Positions 44,726-55,887 of a stretch of 64,000 bases of DNA are shown piece after piece. Each line of letters starts with the position of its first letter. Position 1 is the first letter of the stretch. The stretch is from Hirundichthys speculiger (Eukaryota; Chordata; Actinopteri; Beloniformes; Exocoetidae), in the NCBI GenBank assembly GCA_018398805.1, contig JAGFBZ010001543.1:620001-684000 (forward strand). The letters run 5' to 3'. A model generated the notes under the pieces. The model was not told the DNA's origin. It saw only the letters and a program-made list of their open reading frames with translations, and did not search any database. The position numbers and the translations under genes were made by a program.

Positions 44726-45932
44726 AATTCAATGCAAATGACTGAATGAAATGGCTACTCTTGGGCCACACCATGTGTTACAGAAAACGGCATGGTTTTA
44801 GGAAGACAAAAGAAATCATAAAATTCAAATCCCCAGCATGCCTGGCAGTTTCAGTTTCACACCTAGGTGTGAAACGTGATGTCACCCCCTCTCACTGGCC
44901 GGGGACCCCTACTCTCACAGCGGGACCCCAAACGAAGGCGGATCGCGGACCCGCCATTTAAATACCGTGAGCGCAATAAACTCGCGCTTTTGCCTCTTTC
45001 CCTGCTCCTCGGCTCTCCTGCTGGAGAGTCTCCACGTGACTCAAGATAAGCTCTTGCTCCCTCTCTTCTCCTGCGCATCGGCTCTCCTGTTCGGATCTAC
45101 TCCATATGACCCAAAGCATCCTTTCTCGGGCATACCCCGGCCCATCACTGCTTCCAGCCAGCAACCACGAGGCCATCCAACGGCACGCTAGTCAGCCACC
45201 GGTAAGGAAGACTGGTTTACACGCGCCTTGTCCAGCCAGCACCATGAGTGACCAGCGCACATCGGTGCGAATGAGGCACGGTGCCGCCACGGGAAGACGC
45301 AACAGCTCCACGCGCGCTCTCTAGGACCCGGTTCTGCTGAGACGCCGCAACCTGTACCCCACGGAAGCCGAGAGAGCCAGGACAAGGACAGAGCCACTCC
45401 TGCAGAGTTACTTAGCAGAGTTACTCAGCAGAGTTACTTAGCTTAGTTAAAAATGTGCTTACTGTGACACTGTTGATTAAGCCCACCGGTAATCCGCTGG
45501 TGCGTATTTACCCACGTGATTGCAGTGTTTCCTCACCACTGGCTGATCACGCCGTGATTTCAGATAAACAGTCAGGAGGAGAGTGCGGGAGTCTGCTCCA
45601 AACTCTCCAACCTGTGTGAAAATCCTAGGAGCGATCATGGCATCTGTGGTTAGGAATCACCTTCGCTTTGTTGATTTTACCCTGTCTTTTCTCTACTCTT
45701 ATTTTCTTTTGTACTAACCACCTCTGTGAGGACGTCACCATGTGACTTCGTCAGCCATCTTGTGAAGCCCTATCGTGCGAGTCGGTGGCCATCTTGGTTA
45801 GGGCGGGACCACCACGTGACTCCATCAGCCATTTTTGATCCGGCGGGAGTATCGCGTGGCCCCGTCAGCCATCTTGTGGCGCCCTATTGTGTGAGCCGGC
45901 GGCCATCTTGGACATCCTTCTCACATTAGCGT
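44726..45932 (+). promoter_or_regulatory. CpG-rich segment with tandem repeats and GCCATCTTG motifs; possible LTR or promoter
   Basis: This is the most CpG-rich part of the window. It contains TGATGTCACC (44879), a TATA-like ATTTAAATACC closely followed by GCAATAAACTCG (44955-44985), two diverged copies of a unit of about 68 bp (about 44990-45057 and 45058-45125), and three 13 bp GCAGAGTTACTTA units (45402-45440). There are three CACGTG sites (45033, 45513, 45813) and four exact GCCATCTTG motifs (45754, 45788, 45868, 45902). The ATTTAAATA/AATAAA pair and CCGGTAAGG could belong to an LTR and leader. No gag-pol follows on the plus strand and no LTR partner was found. A host CpG-island promoter is the alternative. 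Confidence 0.4.
45402..45440. repeat. Three tandem 13 bp units
   Basis: GCAGAGTTACTTA, GCAGAGTTACTCA, GCAGAGTTACTTA in direct succession, followed by a partial GCTTAGTTA. One substitution in the middle unit. Confidence 0.9.
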
Positions 45933-45985
45933 GCACACACACACACACACACACACACCCACACACATACATATACATACACACA
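45933..45985. repeat. CA microsatellite
   Basis: (CA)n, interrupted by CCCACACACAT and ACATATACAT, directly after the last GCCATCTTG-containing unit. Confidence 0.95.
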
Positions 45986-48330
45986 CATACTCACTCCTTC
46001 TCTGTTGCTCTGTAGAGCCACACTTGGTCACAGGCATAGAACAACAGACATTTTGAGACTGATTGTGCTGTTTAGTCTTTGTTTCTTGAGGTGGTGCCCC
46101 ATTTCAATTTATTAACTTTGTTAATACATTTCTTGTTATTAACAACTATCTCTTAAGACAGTTAGTAATAACCCCTTCATAACTAAACAAGCATTATATG
46201 CACAACACAACCTAGCCAGTCAAGTTATTGCCATCAACAAACATGACAATTGTTGAGGAAGTTGCAATATTTGCCCTATTCTGGAATTAAAGAAAGCGAA
46301 AACAGCAGTGCAAACCCTTGGTGGTGTCTAAGACCACAAAACAAAAGTTGCTCCATTAATGGGGTGTTCTTTTCTCCAATTTTACCCATGGGTGAAATTG
46401 ACAACAAACATCATTTTCAATATTTTTGAATATCAGTGAGAACATTTGACAGTCCCCTTTATATCACAGTGCCTTGGAGCTGTATCCTCATTTAAATGTA
46501 TATGAATTCAGAAAGCGCACACAGTCCCTCCACAAAGTTTTCTGCCATTTTTTGTTCAAAATGTCTTATTTTTTCTTGTATTTGGTTAACAATTGGCTCA
46601 CTGAGTTCATTACTGCCCCCATGACTTCTGGTTTCATTGCTCCATTTTAAGGGATATTAAGCATTGAGGCTATGTATTAAAACACGGATGAAATCAACAC
46701 AGGGGATTGACAGAAGGCTCAGTCTGTCCTGATTTTAAATGTAGAGTAAAAAGGGGCCTTAACAATAAATAGACATTTCACTTGGCACACGGCACGATTC
46801 CCGGTTCACTAAGCATATAGTCACGAAAACAGCAATTTGGTGTGTGGCTAAAAATACATGACATGAATGAACTTACAAATGCTACGTGGAGGACTGTCAA
46901 TTGGATCGACATTTCGGCATGGACAAAGTTTGAATCAAGGTAGTAGAATGGCTGGATGGCCATCAAGAGTCAGCAGATCACCTGGGAGCTTGTGAGAAGA
47001 TGGAGGCCAGATTGTAAGCACTAAGGGAGAAGCACAGGTGAAATTGACTGAGCTTGTGTAAGCAGCTTCAGACCCAGGGGAATCTGAGCGGCCACATGTG
47101 ATACACGGGCTAGAAAGCACTGTTGATCCGCAATAACTGTGAATCAGTAGCGAGAGAGAAGCATTTGATTATCGTCTTGTCGAGCAAGTGCCATTTTATC
47201 TCAAACTTGCGCTGGATTCCACTTGACACTGTTCTGTCTGATCCACATTGGACTCAATTGCCATCTTTTGACCAACAGGTGTAACTGCACACCATAAATA
47301 AGTAAATAAATTATTTTTTCATGTTTTCATTTTAAACGTATGGATTTCTTAATCCCTTACACTTGAATTATAAAGCTGAAAGAATGTGAAAAGAAAACAG
47401 GATGTGAGTATACTGCCGATCAAAGCTGGACATTTAGGACATGCCTCACAGAAGTACTGGAAGAAGCTGGTCCAAGTGGAATAATAGGTTGACTAGAAAA
47501 GCTCAGAGCAAACAAACTGCCTATCATGGCTGAATCTGATATTTATCAGTAAATTGATTCCCCTTGCAAATGTAATAAGTTATTCAGAGGGGGCTCTTAA
47601 GGATCACCTGACATGGACTCCAGTTGTATAATCCTGGGAAGTTTATTCGATACTTCAGGACAACCAACGTGCTCTGCAGGCTGCTGTAACGTACTACACC
47701 CGACATTTAACTTGAGCTCTCATCTCTCGTTTTCAAAACACTCACAATCTCACATACTTATTTCTGCTCACTACTTCCTCTTCCATTTCAACATAAAAGC
47801 CAGTGTAGGCATTGATTTCAAAATAAAAGTTCTTGTACAGTCTCAGTGTTACACAAACATGCACAAAGACATACGTCAAATGAAATGACTTAGTTGAGCT
47901 ATAAAAGTTGTGACTTCTAGATGAAAGCAAGCTAACCGTATTAATGTAACTTGGTTGACATCTGGTTCTTTCATGCCAGCGTTAATGGTTTCTTTCAAAA
48001 GCAGTTATGAGGCACATTTTCTAAGCCTTCATGGCTGAATTGTTATTCTCCAGTCATGTTAGAAAATGGTTAATTGAAATATTTTTCATCAAGAGAGATG
48101 TAAAAGAAGTAAATATTGAAATCATTTCTAAATTTTAGTGAAGGTGATTCCTAAATTTTACTAAAAATCATCTATACATAGATACATGATTTCTCTGACA
48201 TCTTGTCTCACGGGATTACTCTACCTGTGATGCTTAGGTCATTCAAAAATGATAAATAGTGCAACAAGAGTCACAATGATTTCTGATGTACAAGAGCCGT
48301 TTAGATGATTTTCCACGGTACAGTATAAAT
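45986..48330. other. No gene recognised
   Basis: AT-rich unique-looking sequence. Open frames under 100 codons have no domain signature. Confidence 0.6.
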
Positions 48331-48489
48331 TAGGGCTGTCAATTTCTCAAAATAATTAATCAGATTAATCGCATGACTGTCAATAGTTAATCACGATTAA
48401 TCGCAAATTAATCGCATATTTTTTATCTGTTCTAAATCTACCTTATACAGATCTTTTCAAGTTGTATTACTCTTATTAATACGAGTCCT

Positions 48490-49012
48490 GACTAGAACCA
48501 GGAAATATGACCATATTAGTCCAGTCCTGAGGTCTCTGGCTTCCTGTCACTCAGAGAATAGACTTTAAAACAGCTCTACTTGTGTTCAAGTCTCTTCATG
48601 GCCCCAAAGTCCATCTCTGACATGTTAGAACCATATAAACCAACCTGGACTCTGAGAACCTCAGGTAGTGGTCCCTGCTGGTGTCCAGAGTCAGGACTAA
48701 ACAAGGTGAAGCTGCATTTCAGTTTTATGCTCCTAAAATCTGGACCAGTCTTCCAGAAGATGTGAGACAGACCTGAACTCTGACAATGTTCAGATCCAGA
48801 CTGGAAACAGTTCTGTTTAGATGTGAAGATGATGACTGGAAGGATTTTATCTGCACTCTTCATTTTTAATTTTTATTAATTAATTTTATTTATTATTGAT
48901 TATTTTATGCTTGTATGGAATGATTCTATTTGCCTTCTTGTGACTGCATCTGTAAAGCACTTTGAATTGAATTGCAAATAAAGTTGCAAAATAAAGTTGC
49001 CTTGCCTAATAT
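48490..49012 (+). pseudogene. Rex1/CR1-like LINE 3' end nested in the hAT element
   Basis: The plus strand shows, across frames, GLWLPVTQRI-like sequence at the left, then HISDMLEPYKP (48613 onward), LRTSGSGPC, VKLHFSFMLLKSGPVFQKM (48708-48762) and DVRQT: the C-terminal tail common to Rex1-type reverse transcriptases (typically ...FSFYAPKLWN.LP..). It is followed by a 3' UTR ending CTGTAAAGCACTTTGAATTG and AATAAAGTTGC repeats. Only the last part of the element is present, with frameshifts. The RT catalytic domain is absent. Confidence 0.7.
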
Positions 49013-49157
49013 GAGAGTACCAAAATGCTTGCCTTATGCAAAACAAATGCATGTTTATTTATTGCTACAATGCCAAATCCATTATATATTATATATATAT
49101 ACTCAATATTTTCTCTTATGTTCTTCATACAAAATATTTTCGCGGTTTGCTTCAAAC

Positions 49158-49159
<2 letters not shown>

Positions 49160-49188
<29 letters not shown>
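49160..49188 (+). repeat. G29 homopolymer
   Basis: About 29 consecutive G within the hAT element. The length is likely polymorphic or assembly-sensitive, and it can form a G-quadruplex. Confidence 0.95.
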
Positions 49189-49189
<1 letters not shown>

Positions 49190-49637
49190 TCTCTGCATCA
49201 GCGCTCTAATTAGCCGACAAGTGATACTCCAGTAGTCGGACTCCGGTGGTAACTAAATTCACATCGACAGCAAACACAAACAACATTTATCTTGTGGAGT
49301 TAGCCATCAGGCAAGGTTTTGAAGCTGAACTTACCATTCAAAATAATATCTTTTTGTATCCACGGTTTGTTTACGTCTGTCTGACTGCGGCATGGCCGTC
49401 GACGTCAGTGCATGACTTCCTGTTTTGACAGGACTACGCAGGACTACAGGACTACAACTACGGCGGCGGGGCCCGAGGCTCATTAAACCTACTCTCCTCT
49501 CTAAATAAACGTATCTAAATAATACATAAACGGCCAGGCTGTGTCGCGTTAACGCGCGTTAAAAAAATTAGTTGCGTTAAAATTATTTTGCGTTAATCAC
49601 GCGTTAACGCGTTAACTTTGACAGCCCTAGTATAAAT

Positions 49638-50264
49638 ACAAGAAACAGTTTTCTGTTTTTGAGCACTGATGTGGAAGTTAAATGGCCTTCTGAAATATAT
49701 AAAGCACAAAGAAAAGACAAATGATTTCTGGTTTAGGTTTGGAATACAGAGTCCCATGTAAACAATGTCTACATGGGATTGCGGTCTGAAGTTCAAACCA
49801 AAGATACTAAAATATTTTGCTTTGCCTCTGTTGTTTGGTGATGTTTGTGATAAATGCCAGTAAAGTAATTTATTTTATTTTATTTTTGCCATTTTGTAAC
49901 CAAGTCATTCTTTGTTTCAATAAAAGTGTGAAGGTCAAATCTTTAATTTGTGTAGTCTGGTTTGCTTTTATGTGTTGTATATAGTGTCCAAAGCATTCTG
50001 AAAATAAAGGTGAAAATGGGTAGGAATTCATCCTTGCAGACCTTGCTTTTACTGAACCTGCAAATACAGTGCATCATGAATTAGCCTTCTTTAACGGGTT
50101 AGCCTTGACCTAGCCAATCATACCATCTAGCTGTGTATCTAACAATGACCTTGTTAACAGTTAACATTTACAGTACATGTTTGCATTTATTTTTGCCTTA
50201 CTTTGTCTTAATGTTTTGCTTATAGTACACAGTTGTTATAATGAGCCCTTCACATTTAAGATTT
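49638..50264. other. No gene recognised
   Basis: AT-rich sequence without repeats I can name. Confidence 0.6.
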
Positions 50265-50295
50265 GTGTATGTATGTATGTATGTATGTATGTATG

Positions 50296-50376
<81 letters not shown>
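50265..50376. repeat. Compound GTAT / TA microsatellite
   Basis: About nine GTAT units pass directly into (TA)n with a single AATA interruption near 50351. Confidence 0.95.
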
Positions 50377-50680
50377 GGGATGGAACGGTTACTGGTATTA
50401 CGGTAAAGCACGGTAAAATTTTACACGATAAAGATTACCGTTTATGTTTGACTTCATCTCATTATCGCGGTAAATAACTGGGATATGTAATATCAGCCTC
50501 ATTCAAGTCTGCGAGCAACTTGCAACTGTGTCTCACGTGAATATGTAGGTTGTAACATAGATATCGTAATGTGCGCATGGCGGAAACCCACTAAAATGAC
50601 AAAATCCAAGCTCTGGGCATATTATTCTGTTTTTTGTTTTTTTGTTTAAGAATGCAGAGGGACATATATATACATATGTA
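50377..50680. other. Unassigned spacer, possible hAT end
   Basis: Starts AGGGATGGAACGGTTACTGG, then TACGGTAAAGCACGGTAAAA. The repeated ACGGTAAA words and the start resemble a hAT-type terminus, but no partner end was found. Confidence 0.35.
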
Positions 50681-51303
50681 GTGGAGGAGATAAGTATTTG
50701 ATCCCCCACTGATTTTGGCAGTTGTCATACTAAGAAATAAATGAACAGTCTCAGATTTTTATGGCAGCTTTATTTTAACAGTTATAGAAAAGAATATTGA
50801 AAAAAAGTTTGAGAAAATAACATGAAATGAAAAATAAGAATTAATTTGCAAGTCATTGAGGGAAATAAGTATATGATCACCTAGCAAAACATGATCTAAG
50901 ACTTGGTGGCAAAACCCTTGTTGGCAAGCACAGCTGTCAGACGTTTCTTGTAGTTGCTTACTAGGTTTGCAAACACATCAGGAGTAATTTTCATCCACTC
51001 CTCTCTGCAGATCATCTCCAAATCCTGAAGGTTTTGAGGCTTGCGCTTGGAAACTCGCAGCTTCAGCTCTCTCCATAGATTTTTATTAGGATTAAGGTCA
51101 GGAGACTGGCTAGGCCATTCCATGACCTTGATGTGCTTCTTATGGAGCCACTCCTTTGTTTCCTTGGCTGTATGTTTTGGGTCGTTGTCGTGCATAAAGA
51201 CCCATCCACGACCCATTTTCAATGTCCTTGTGGAGGCAAGGAGGTTGTCACCCAAGATTCTGCGGTACATGGCCCCGTTCATCTTCCCATCTGTACCATG
51301 CCA
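50681..51303 (-). mobile_element. Tc1-like transposon, 3' half
   Basis: The left border GTGGAGGAGATAAGTATTTG followed by ATCCCCCACTGATTTTGGC is a Tc1-type terminal repeat. GGAAATAAGTATATGATCAC near 50862 is the inner repeat copy. The minus-strand coding end of the transposase follows. The element is cut at 51303, where a LINE-like sequence begins, so its 5' half is missing. Confidence 0.85.
50896..51282 (-). pseudogene. Tc1-like transposase C-terminal half, catalytic glutamate replaced by lysine
   Basis: The 128-codon minus-strand frame is intact. It has [33 protein letters not shown] (second catalytic D in HDND), [37 protein letters not shown] and a C-terminal [16 protein letters not shown]. 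Tc1 transposases have NPIENLW, with the third catalytic residue E placed 34 residues after the second D. Counting from HDND, that position here is lysine (NPNKNLW). The first catalytic D and the DNA-binding domains are missing through truncation. Despite the long open frame, the product cannot cleave DNA. Confidence 0.88.
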
Positions 51304-51309
51304 TGTCTC

Positions 51310-51480
51310 CCTATTGGGTGTGTGTGCATGTCTAGTATGGAGGGTGGGAGGGAGGTGCTTTCTTCATAACGTTTTTTTTTTTTTTTTGTGATAATTGTTT
51401 TTAATTCTGTAAAGCACTTTGTGTCCTTGCATGAAAACCGCTCTACAAATAAAGATTGATTAATTGATTGATTGATTGAT
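51310..51480 (+). mobile_element. LINE 3' tail
   Basis: TTTTTAATTCTGTAAAGCAC plus TTTGTGTCCTTGCATGAAAA and CGCTCTACAAATAAAGATTG, with terminal GATT units (51460-51480), is the standard LINE terminus. It abuts the truncated Tc1 without spacer. Confidence 0.8.
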
Positions 51481-52994
51481 CTGGTGGAAGATCGGGCCCT
51501 ACACATGATATTTCAGTGCCAACATTTTTCTGTTGCATAACTTTGAGCTGTTTATTAGCTTATCATGAATTACCTTTTTTAAAGTGAGTTTGGGCTTTAC
51601 AAAGTTGATATGATTTTCACTTTCAGCCTCTGATGAGTTTTAGGTAAGAATTAGTTTTAGCAAAGGATATGGTTTGGTTTTTCTTGCGTTCACAGAATAA
51701 TTAACTTGAAGATACAATGATATACAAAGTACCAAACCAATCACAGTGGAGCAGAGTTTGGCTTTAAGATAGATGAGAGCATCCAAAAGCCCCTTTTCAA
51801 AATAACCAAGATCACTGCAGAATTGCTTCTAACACTAACATCCACCATTGTGGATTTCTGTTGTTGATAATCACATTCTTCGCATATCAAAAAAGACCAA
51901 GTCTTTGTAACAAAGAGGAGAATAATTAGGAGCTACTGTTCTTATGAAAAATAAAAATAAAAAGGCAAGAAAGCCAAATTTCCTCTGAATTAAATTCATG
52001 TAAAATTTCAGACTTTATTTGGTTTGACCTGTCACCTTGGCAACTTTGACATTGAAAGGTAAGTTGCCTCCACTACATAATACAGCATTGTATATGTAGT
52101 CATATATCAGTGTATATCACTGGAAAATTCTTAATGCACGTACTGTGTATTATATTTAGAATATTAGCAGGAATTCCACATTTGATCAGTGTGATTTAGA
52201 GATTTTGGTCTCCTGCAAGGCTGATATTGCTGCAGACACAGATCCTCACATTATTACACTTAACATTCACAGAAGGCCAAACCCTGACAAATACCACTGT
52301 TATGAAAAAGGGAGATCTTTCAGATTAGCATATAGGGTACGGTCCAGCTGCTTTTTCCACTGTCATACCATGGCATGATGGATGGTCACTTCCCTGCAAT
52401 GAAAATCAGCTTCTCCATTTCATGTTTTTAACAAATGGAGCATCTTTCCCACTGGGAGCCTTCTAAGTGATGTTGCATTTATTTCCCAAATGCTATTCTT
52501 TCCTGGACATCTGTTAAAGCTGATTACTAAAGCAGAACCTTTTTGCGCGTTCCTGTTTTTTCCCCATCTTGACCTTTGGGATTGTTTGAAAAAAAAAAAA
52601 AGCAGTGAAAGCAGTTATCCAGAGAGAAGATGCTTATGATAAAACACAGATGGTGAGGTGTCAAATTCTCCGTGATGCCAGTTAGGAGAGTGTAGACAAG
52701 GATGTCTGGTACATGAGGCATGCACTCACTGGTAAAATTAATAAACTTGATTCGCGTGAAGGGATCTATGTTGTAACTCATAATCTGGGAGCAGCGAGGA
52801 TACAGAAAAAAAAGGGGTGAGATTCAGCAAGTATCTGTTACGATCACTCTAACTAATGATACTGAAATAGCTTGCCCCAGGGATTTCCTGTATTATGATC
52901 AGGCACGTGTAAATATGCAATACGAAAGGGACATTTTGTTTTTGTGCTTTTTTGCATACTGATCCAAGAATTCTACAAACAAAATCTCAAAAAC
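51481..52994. other. No gene recognised
   Basis: AT-rich unique-looking DNA. Confidence 0.6.
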
Positions 52995-53610
52995 ACTTTC
53001 TGTCGTGTTCGGGTCAAATCTGACCGATTTCCTACTTTCATCAATCATAAGTATTGTGTTTTACATTTGATTGTCTCAGGGCCTCATGATATCTTCCACA
53101 CTAGACATTTGAACATATATAATTGCTGATCACCACTTTCATTGAATTTTGAGTAGTTTATTCAACTTTGTAACACATGTGGTGTTTTCCCGGTCAAAAA
53201 TGACCACCATAGGAAATTAATGGGTGACCCTAGATTGTGTTCATCCATTAGATCGTACACCACACACACACACAAACCACCCCACATGAACCCTTTCAGA
53301 CTGAACAAATAGGTGTCTCCTCTTCCCACCTCATTCTTGTGCTTATGTTCCCATCCCCCCACATAAACTACACCTTCCAAACTAAATCTATAACACTTGT
53401 TTCACCTTTCAAAGTAAACAATTAGGTGTTAGCTATGGGAACATTGTGTTTCAAGAGGAGACTCTTCCTGGCGGAGCTTGGGAAAGCTTTAGTGACTCCT
53501 CTGATTCAACGGCGCCAGCACCTTTGCTGTGCACCAGCCTCTGCCAGTCTGGTGAGGAGTCTGCAAGCCCCAGCCACTGCTACTGCCACATAATTCAATT
53601 TGTCATTGCT
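52995..53610 (+). mobile_element. piggyBac-like transposon 5' end
   Basis: Two interrupted palindromes, GGTCAAATCTGACC (53012-53025) and GGTCAAAAATGACC (53192-53205), lie 180 bp apart. This arrangement is seen at ends of fish piggyBac-type elements. The plus-strand frame from 53446 begins MFQEETLPGGAWESFSDSSD, an acidic, serine-rich stretch like the N-termini of piggyBac transposases. The similarity breaks off near 53610 where a Tc1 begins. No DDE domain is left, so the call rests on ends and leader. Confidence 0.5.
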
Positions 53611-54474
53611 GCAATTATAACTCCATTTCCTAAAATGAATAGTGTACAAAATGTAAATCAAAATATCATGCAATTATTTCCAAAATTCAAAACCTCATAT
53701 TGTATTCCCAGAAGAATTAAGGATAACATAGCAAATGTAGAAAATGAGACATTTTGACATTTAATGAAAAAATATTAGCACTTTCTGAATTTCATTGAAG
53801 CAGCAGGTCTTAAAAAAAGTTTGGACATGGTTAACAAAAACTTGGAAAAGAAAGTGGTACTAAAAAAAGAAACACCTAAAAAATATCTTCGGAACTTGAT
53901 AGGTTAATTGACAACAGGTCAGTGGCATGACTAGGTATAAAAAGAGTGTCTTGAAGAGGAAAAATCTCAGAGTAAAGGTGAATGGAGGGTTGCTAGTCTG
54001 CAAAAAACTGTGCTTACAAATTGTGCAACAATTTCAGAATAATGTTCCTCGGTGTAAGATGTATATCTCATCATCCATTGCATATACCAACAATAGATTC
54101 TGTGAGAGTGGAGAAAGTCCAAAAATCAATATTGGATAGCTTTGGATACTCTTTGGGCTCTCCAGGAGCACATCATTAAAAACAGATGTGATCCTGTCAT
54201 GGAAATCACTGCATGGACTGAACAGTTCAAAATGCAATTCACAAATTGACTGAGACAAAGTGTAAGACTGTCCTGTGGTCAGATGAATTGAAATTAGAAA
54301 TCCTTTTTGGAAACCATGGGCACCACATTTTCCAAACTAAAGAGGAGAGGGTCCATTGGATCTGTTATCAGTCCTCAATTTAAAAGCTTATATCTCTGCC
54401 TGTAAGGGTGCATTAGTGCCTATGGTATGAACATCTTGTATACCTTGAAAAGAAACATCAATACTGAAGAGAAG
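53611..54474 (+). pseudogene. Tc1-like transposon A: 5' end through first catalytic aspartate
   Basis: Begins with a terminal repeat region (TGTACAAAATGTAAATCAAA, ATGAGACATTTTGACATTTA, TTGAAGCAGCAGGTCTTAAA). The transposase start has GGLLVCKKLCLQIVQQFQNN with the helix-turn-helix segment, degenerate. After a deletion it resumes as TKCKTVLWSDELKLEILFGN (first catalytic D in SDE) and KEERVHWICYQSS, ending in a stop. It is cut after GTGCATTAGTGCCTATGGTA and ...CATCAATACTGAAGAG. Second and third catalytic residues are missing. This is the family whose intact members start with GTTGGGAC-like TIRs. Confidence 0.78.
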
Positions 54475-55247
54475 AAGGTGGTTTGATGCAAAATGTGCAT
54501 ACAACCCCCAAACAAAAGCAAAGCACCTTGTAAAGATTCTGGCTGAAGATGGTAAGAGTTTTATTATCCACGGTGAAACAAATCCTGTACTGGCATGGGA
54601 TGAAAGACGCCTCAGCCAGGAAGAAGTCATTATTCCGAAAGCAATATATAAAAAAGCCAGATATAAATTTGCAAATGCACACAAGGAAAGAGAATTTAAT
54701 TTTGGAAGATATGTCCTGTGGTCTGATGTAACTAAAACTGAACTATTTGGTCATAATGAGAACACAAGCCTGAGAACACAATCCCAACTGTGACTTACCA
54801 GGGTGGCAGCATCATGTTGTGGGTTCTTTTTTGTTTCAGAAGGGACTGGTGGACATCAAAAAATAGATGGCATCATGAGGAAAAAAAAAATATGGAGAAA
54901 TATAGAAGCAACATCTTAAGACATCAGTCAGGAAGTTAAAGCTTGGGTGAAAATGGGTCTTCCAAATGGACAACATACCATAATAGATAAACATACCACC
55001 TAATTAGTTGCAAAGTGATTTAAGGACAACAAAGTTTTGAAGTTATGATCACAAAGCCCTGATCTCAATCCAACAGAAAATTTGTGGGCAGAGTCCTGAT
55101 AAGGCGTCTACTAAGGCAGTCTACTAATCTGACTCAGTTACATCAGTTCTGTCAGGAGGAATGGACCAAAATTCCAGCAAACTAGTTGCAAGAAGCTGAC
55201 GGAGGGAAACCCCAAAAATGTCTGACCCAAGTCGTACAGTTTAAAGG
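54475..55247 (+). pseudogene. Tc1-like transposon B: central and C-terminal transposase, fused to A
   Basis: A different Tc1 family in the same orientation begins without spacer. It reads VKILAEDGKSFIIHGETN, with frameshifts, SARKKSLF, KARYKFANAHKEREF, then YVLWSDVTKTELFGHNENTS (first catalytic D in SDVT). Remnants of HGGGSIMLWG, IDGIMRK and MGLPNGQ follow, then SPDLNPTENLWAES (third catalytic E retained in NPTENLW), CQEEWTKIP and VVQFKGYPS at the end. Stops and frameshifts are numerous. The second catalytic D segment (MDN.PKHT) is degraded to GQHTIIDKHTT. Confidence 0.78.
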
Positions 55248-55887
55248 CTATCCATCCATCCATCCATCCAGTAGCTCCTGCTTGGTCTGGAGTCGGGTCG
55301 CGGGGGGCAGCAGCTTCAGCAGAGAGGCCCAGACCTCCCTTCCCTTGGCTCTTTCCACCAGCTCCTCTGGGAGAATCCCGAGGTGTTCCCAGGCCAGTTG
55401 AGGGATAAAATCTCTCCAGTGGGTCCTGGGCCTGCCCCGTGGTCTCCTCCCAGTTGGACATGCCCGAAACACCTCTCCAGGGTGGCGTCTGGGGGGCATC
55501 CTAGCCAGATGCCCGAACCACCTCAACTGGCTCCTCTCGATGTGAAGGAGCGGCGGCTCTACTCTGAGTCTCTCCTGAATAACTGAACTTATCACCCTAT
55601 CTCTAAGGGAGAGTCCAGCTACTCTGCGGAGAAAACTCATTTCCGCCGCTTGTATCCGCGATCTCATTCTTTCGGTCACTACCCACAGTTCATGACCATA
55701 GGTGAGGGTTGGAACAAAGATCGACCGGTAAACAGAGAGCCTTGCCTTTTGGCTCAGCTCTCTCTTCACCACAACGGACCGGTACAGAGTCCGCACCACA
55801 GCAGACGCTGTACCAATCCGTCTGTCGATCTCTCGTTCCTTTCTCCCATCACTCGTGAACAAGACCCTGAGATGCTTAAACTCCTAC
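55248..55887 (-). pseudogene. RTE-clade LINE ORF2 C-terminus with TGGA tail
   Basis: The minus-strand frame 55862-55248 is open over 204 codons. It has VLFTSDGRKEREIDRRIGTA, VVKRELSQKARLSVYRSIFV, PTLTYGHELWVVTERMRSRI, EMSFLRRVAGLSLRDRV, RSQLRWFGHLARMPPRRHPG, CPTGRRPRGRPRTHWRDFIP and LAWEHLGILPEELVERA. This is the conserved region downstream of the RT domain in fish RTE-type LINEs. In-frame coding continues upstream to about 55887 (EFKHLR), where the 5' truncation lies. The 3' tail is (TGGA)n, seen as TCCA repeats at 55251-55270. The frame is well preserved, suggesting a fairly recent insertion, but the polymerase and endonuclease are absent. Confidence 0.88.

Larger units (their letters stand above)
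48331..49629. mobile_element. hAT-like element, 1.3 kb, with 8 bp target duplication
   Basis: Ends TAGGGCTGTCAA and TTGACAGCCCTA are exact 12 bp inverted repeats. GTATAAAT is duplicated precisely at 48323-48330 and 49630-49637. The subterminal regions carry many GATTAATCGC and GCGTTAACGC-like words on the two sides. No transposase remains; about 520 bp of the interior is a LINE piece, and a G29 run lies at 49160-49188. Confidence 0.92.

Noticed and set aside
45106..45397. Open frames in the CpG-rich block as exons of a host gene
   Set aside because: Frames exist on both strands because stop codons are rare in GC-rich DNA. One segment begins ATGAGTGACCAGCGCACATC, but nothing supports translation.
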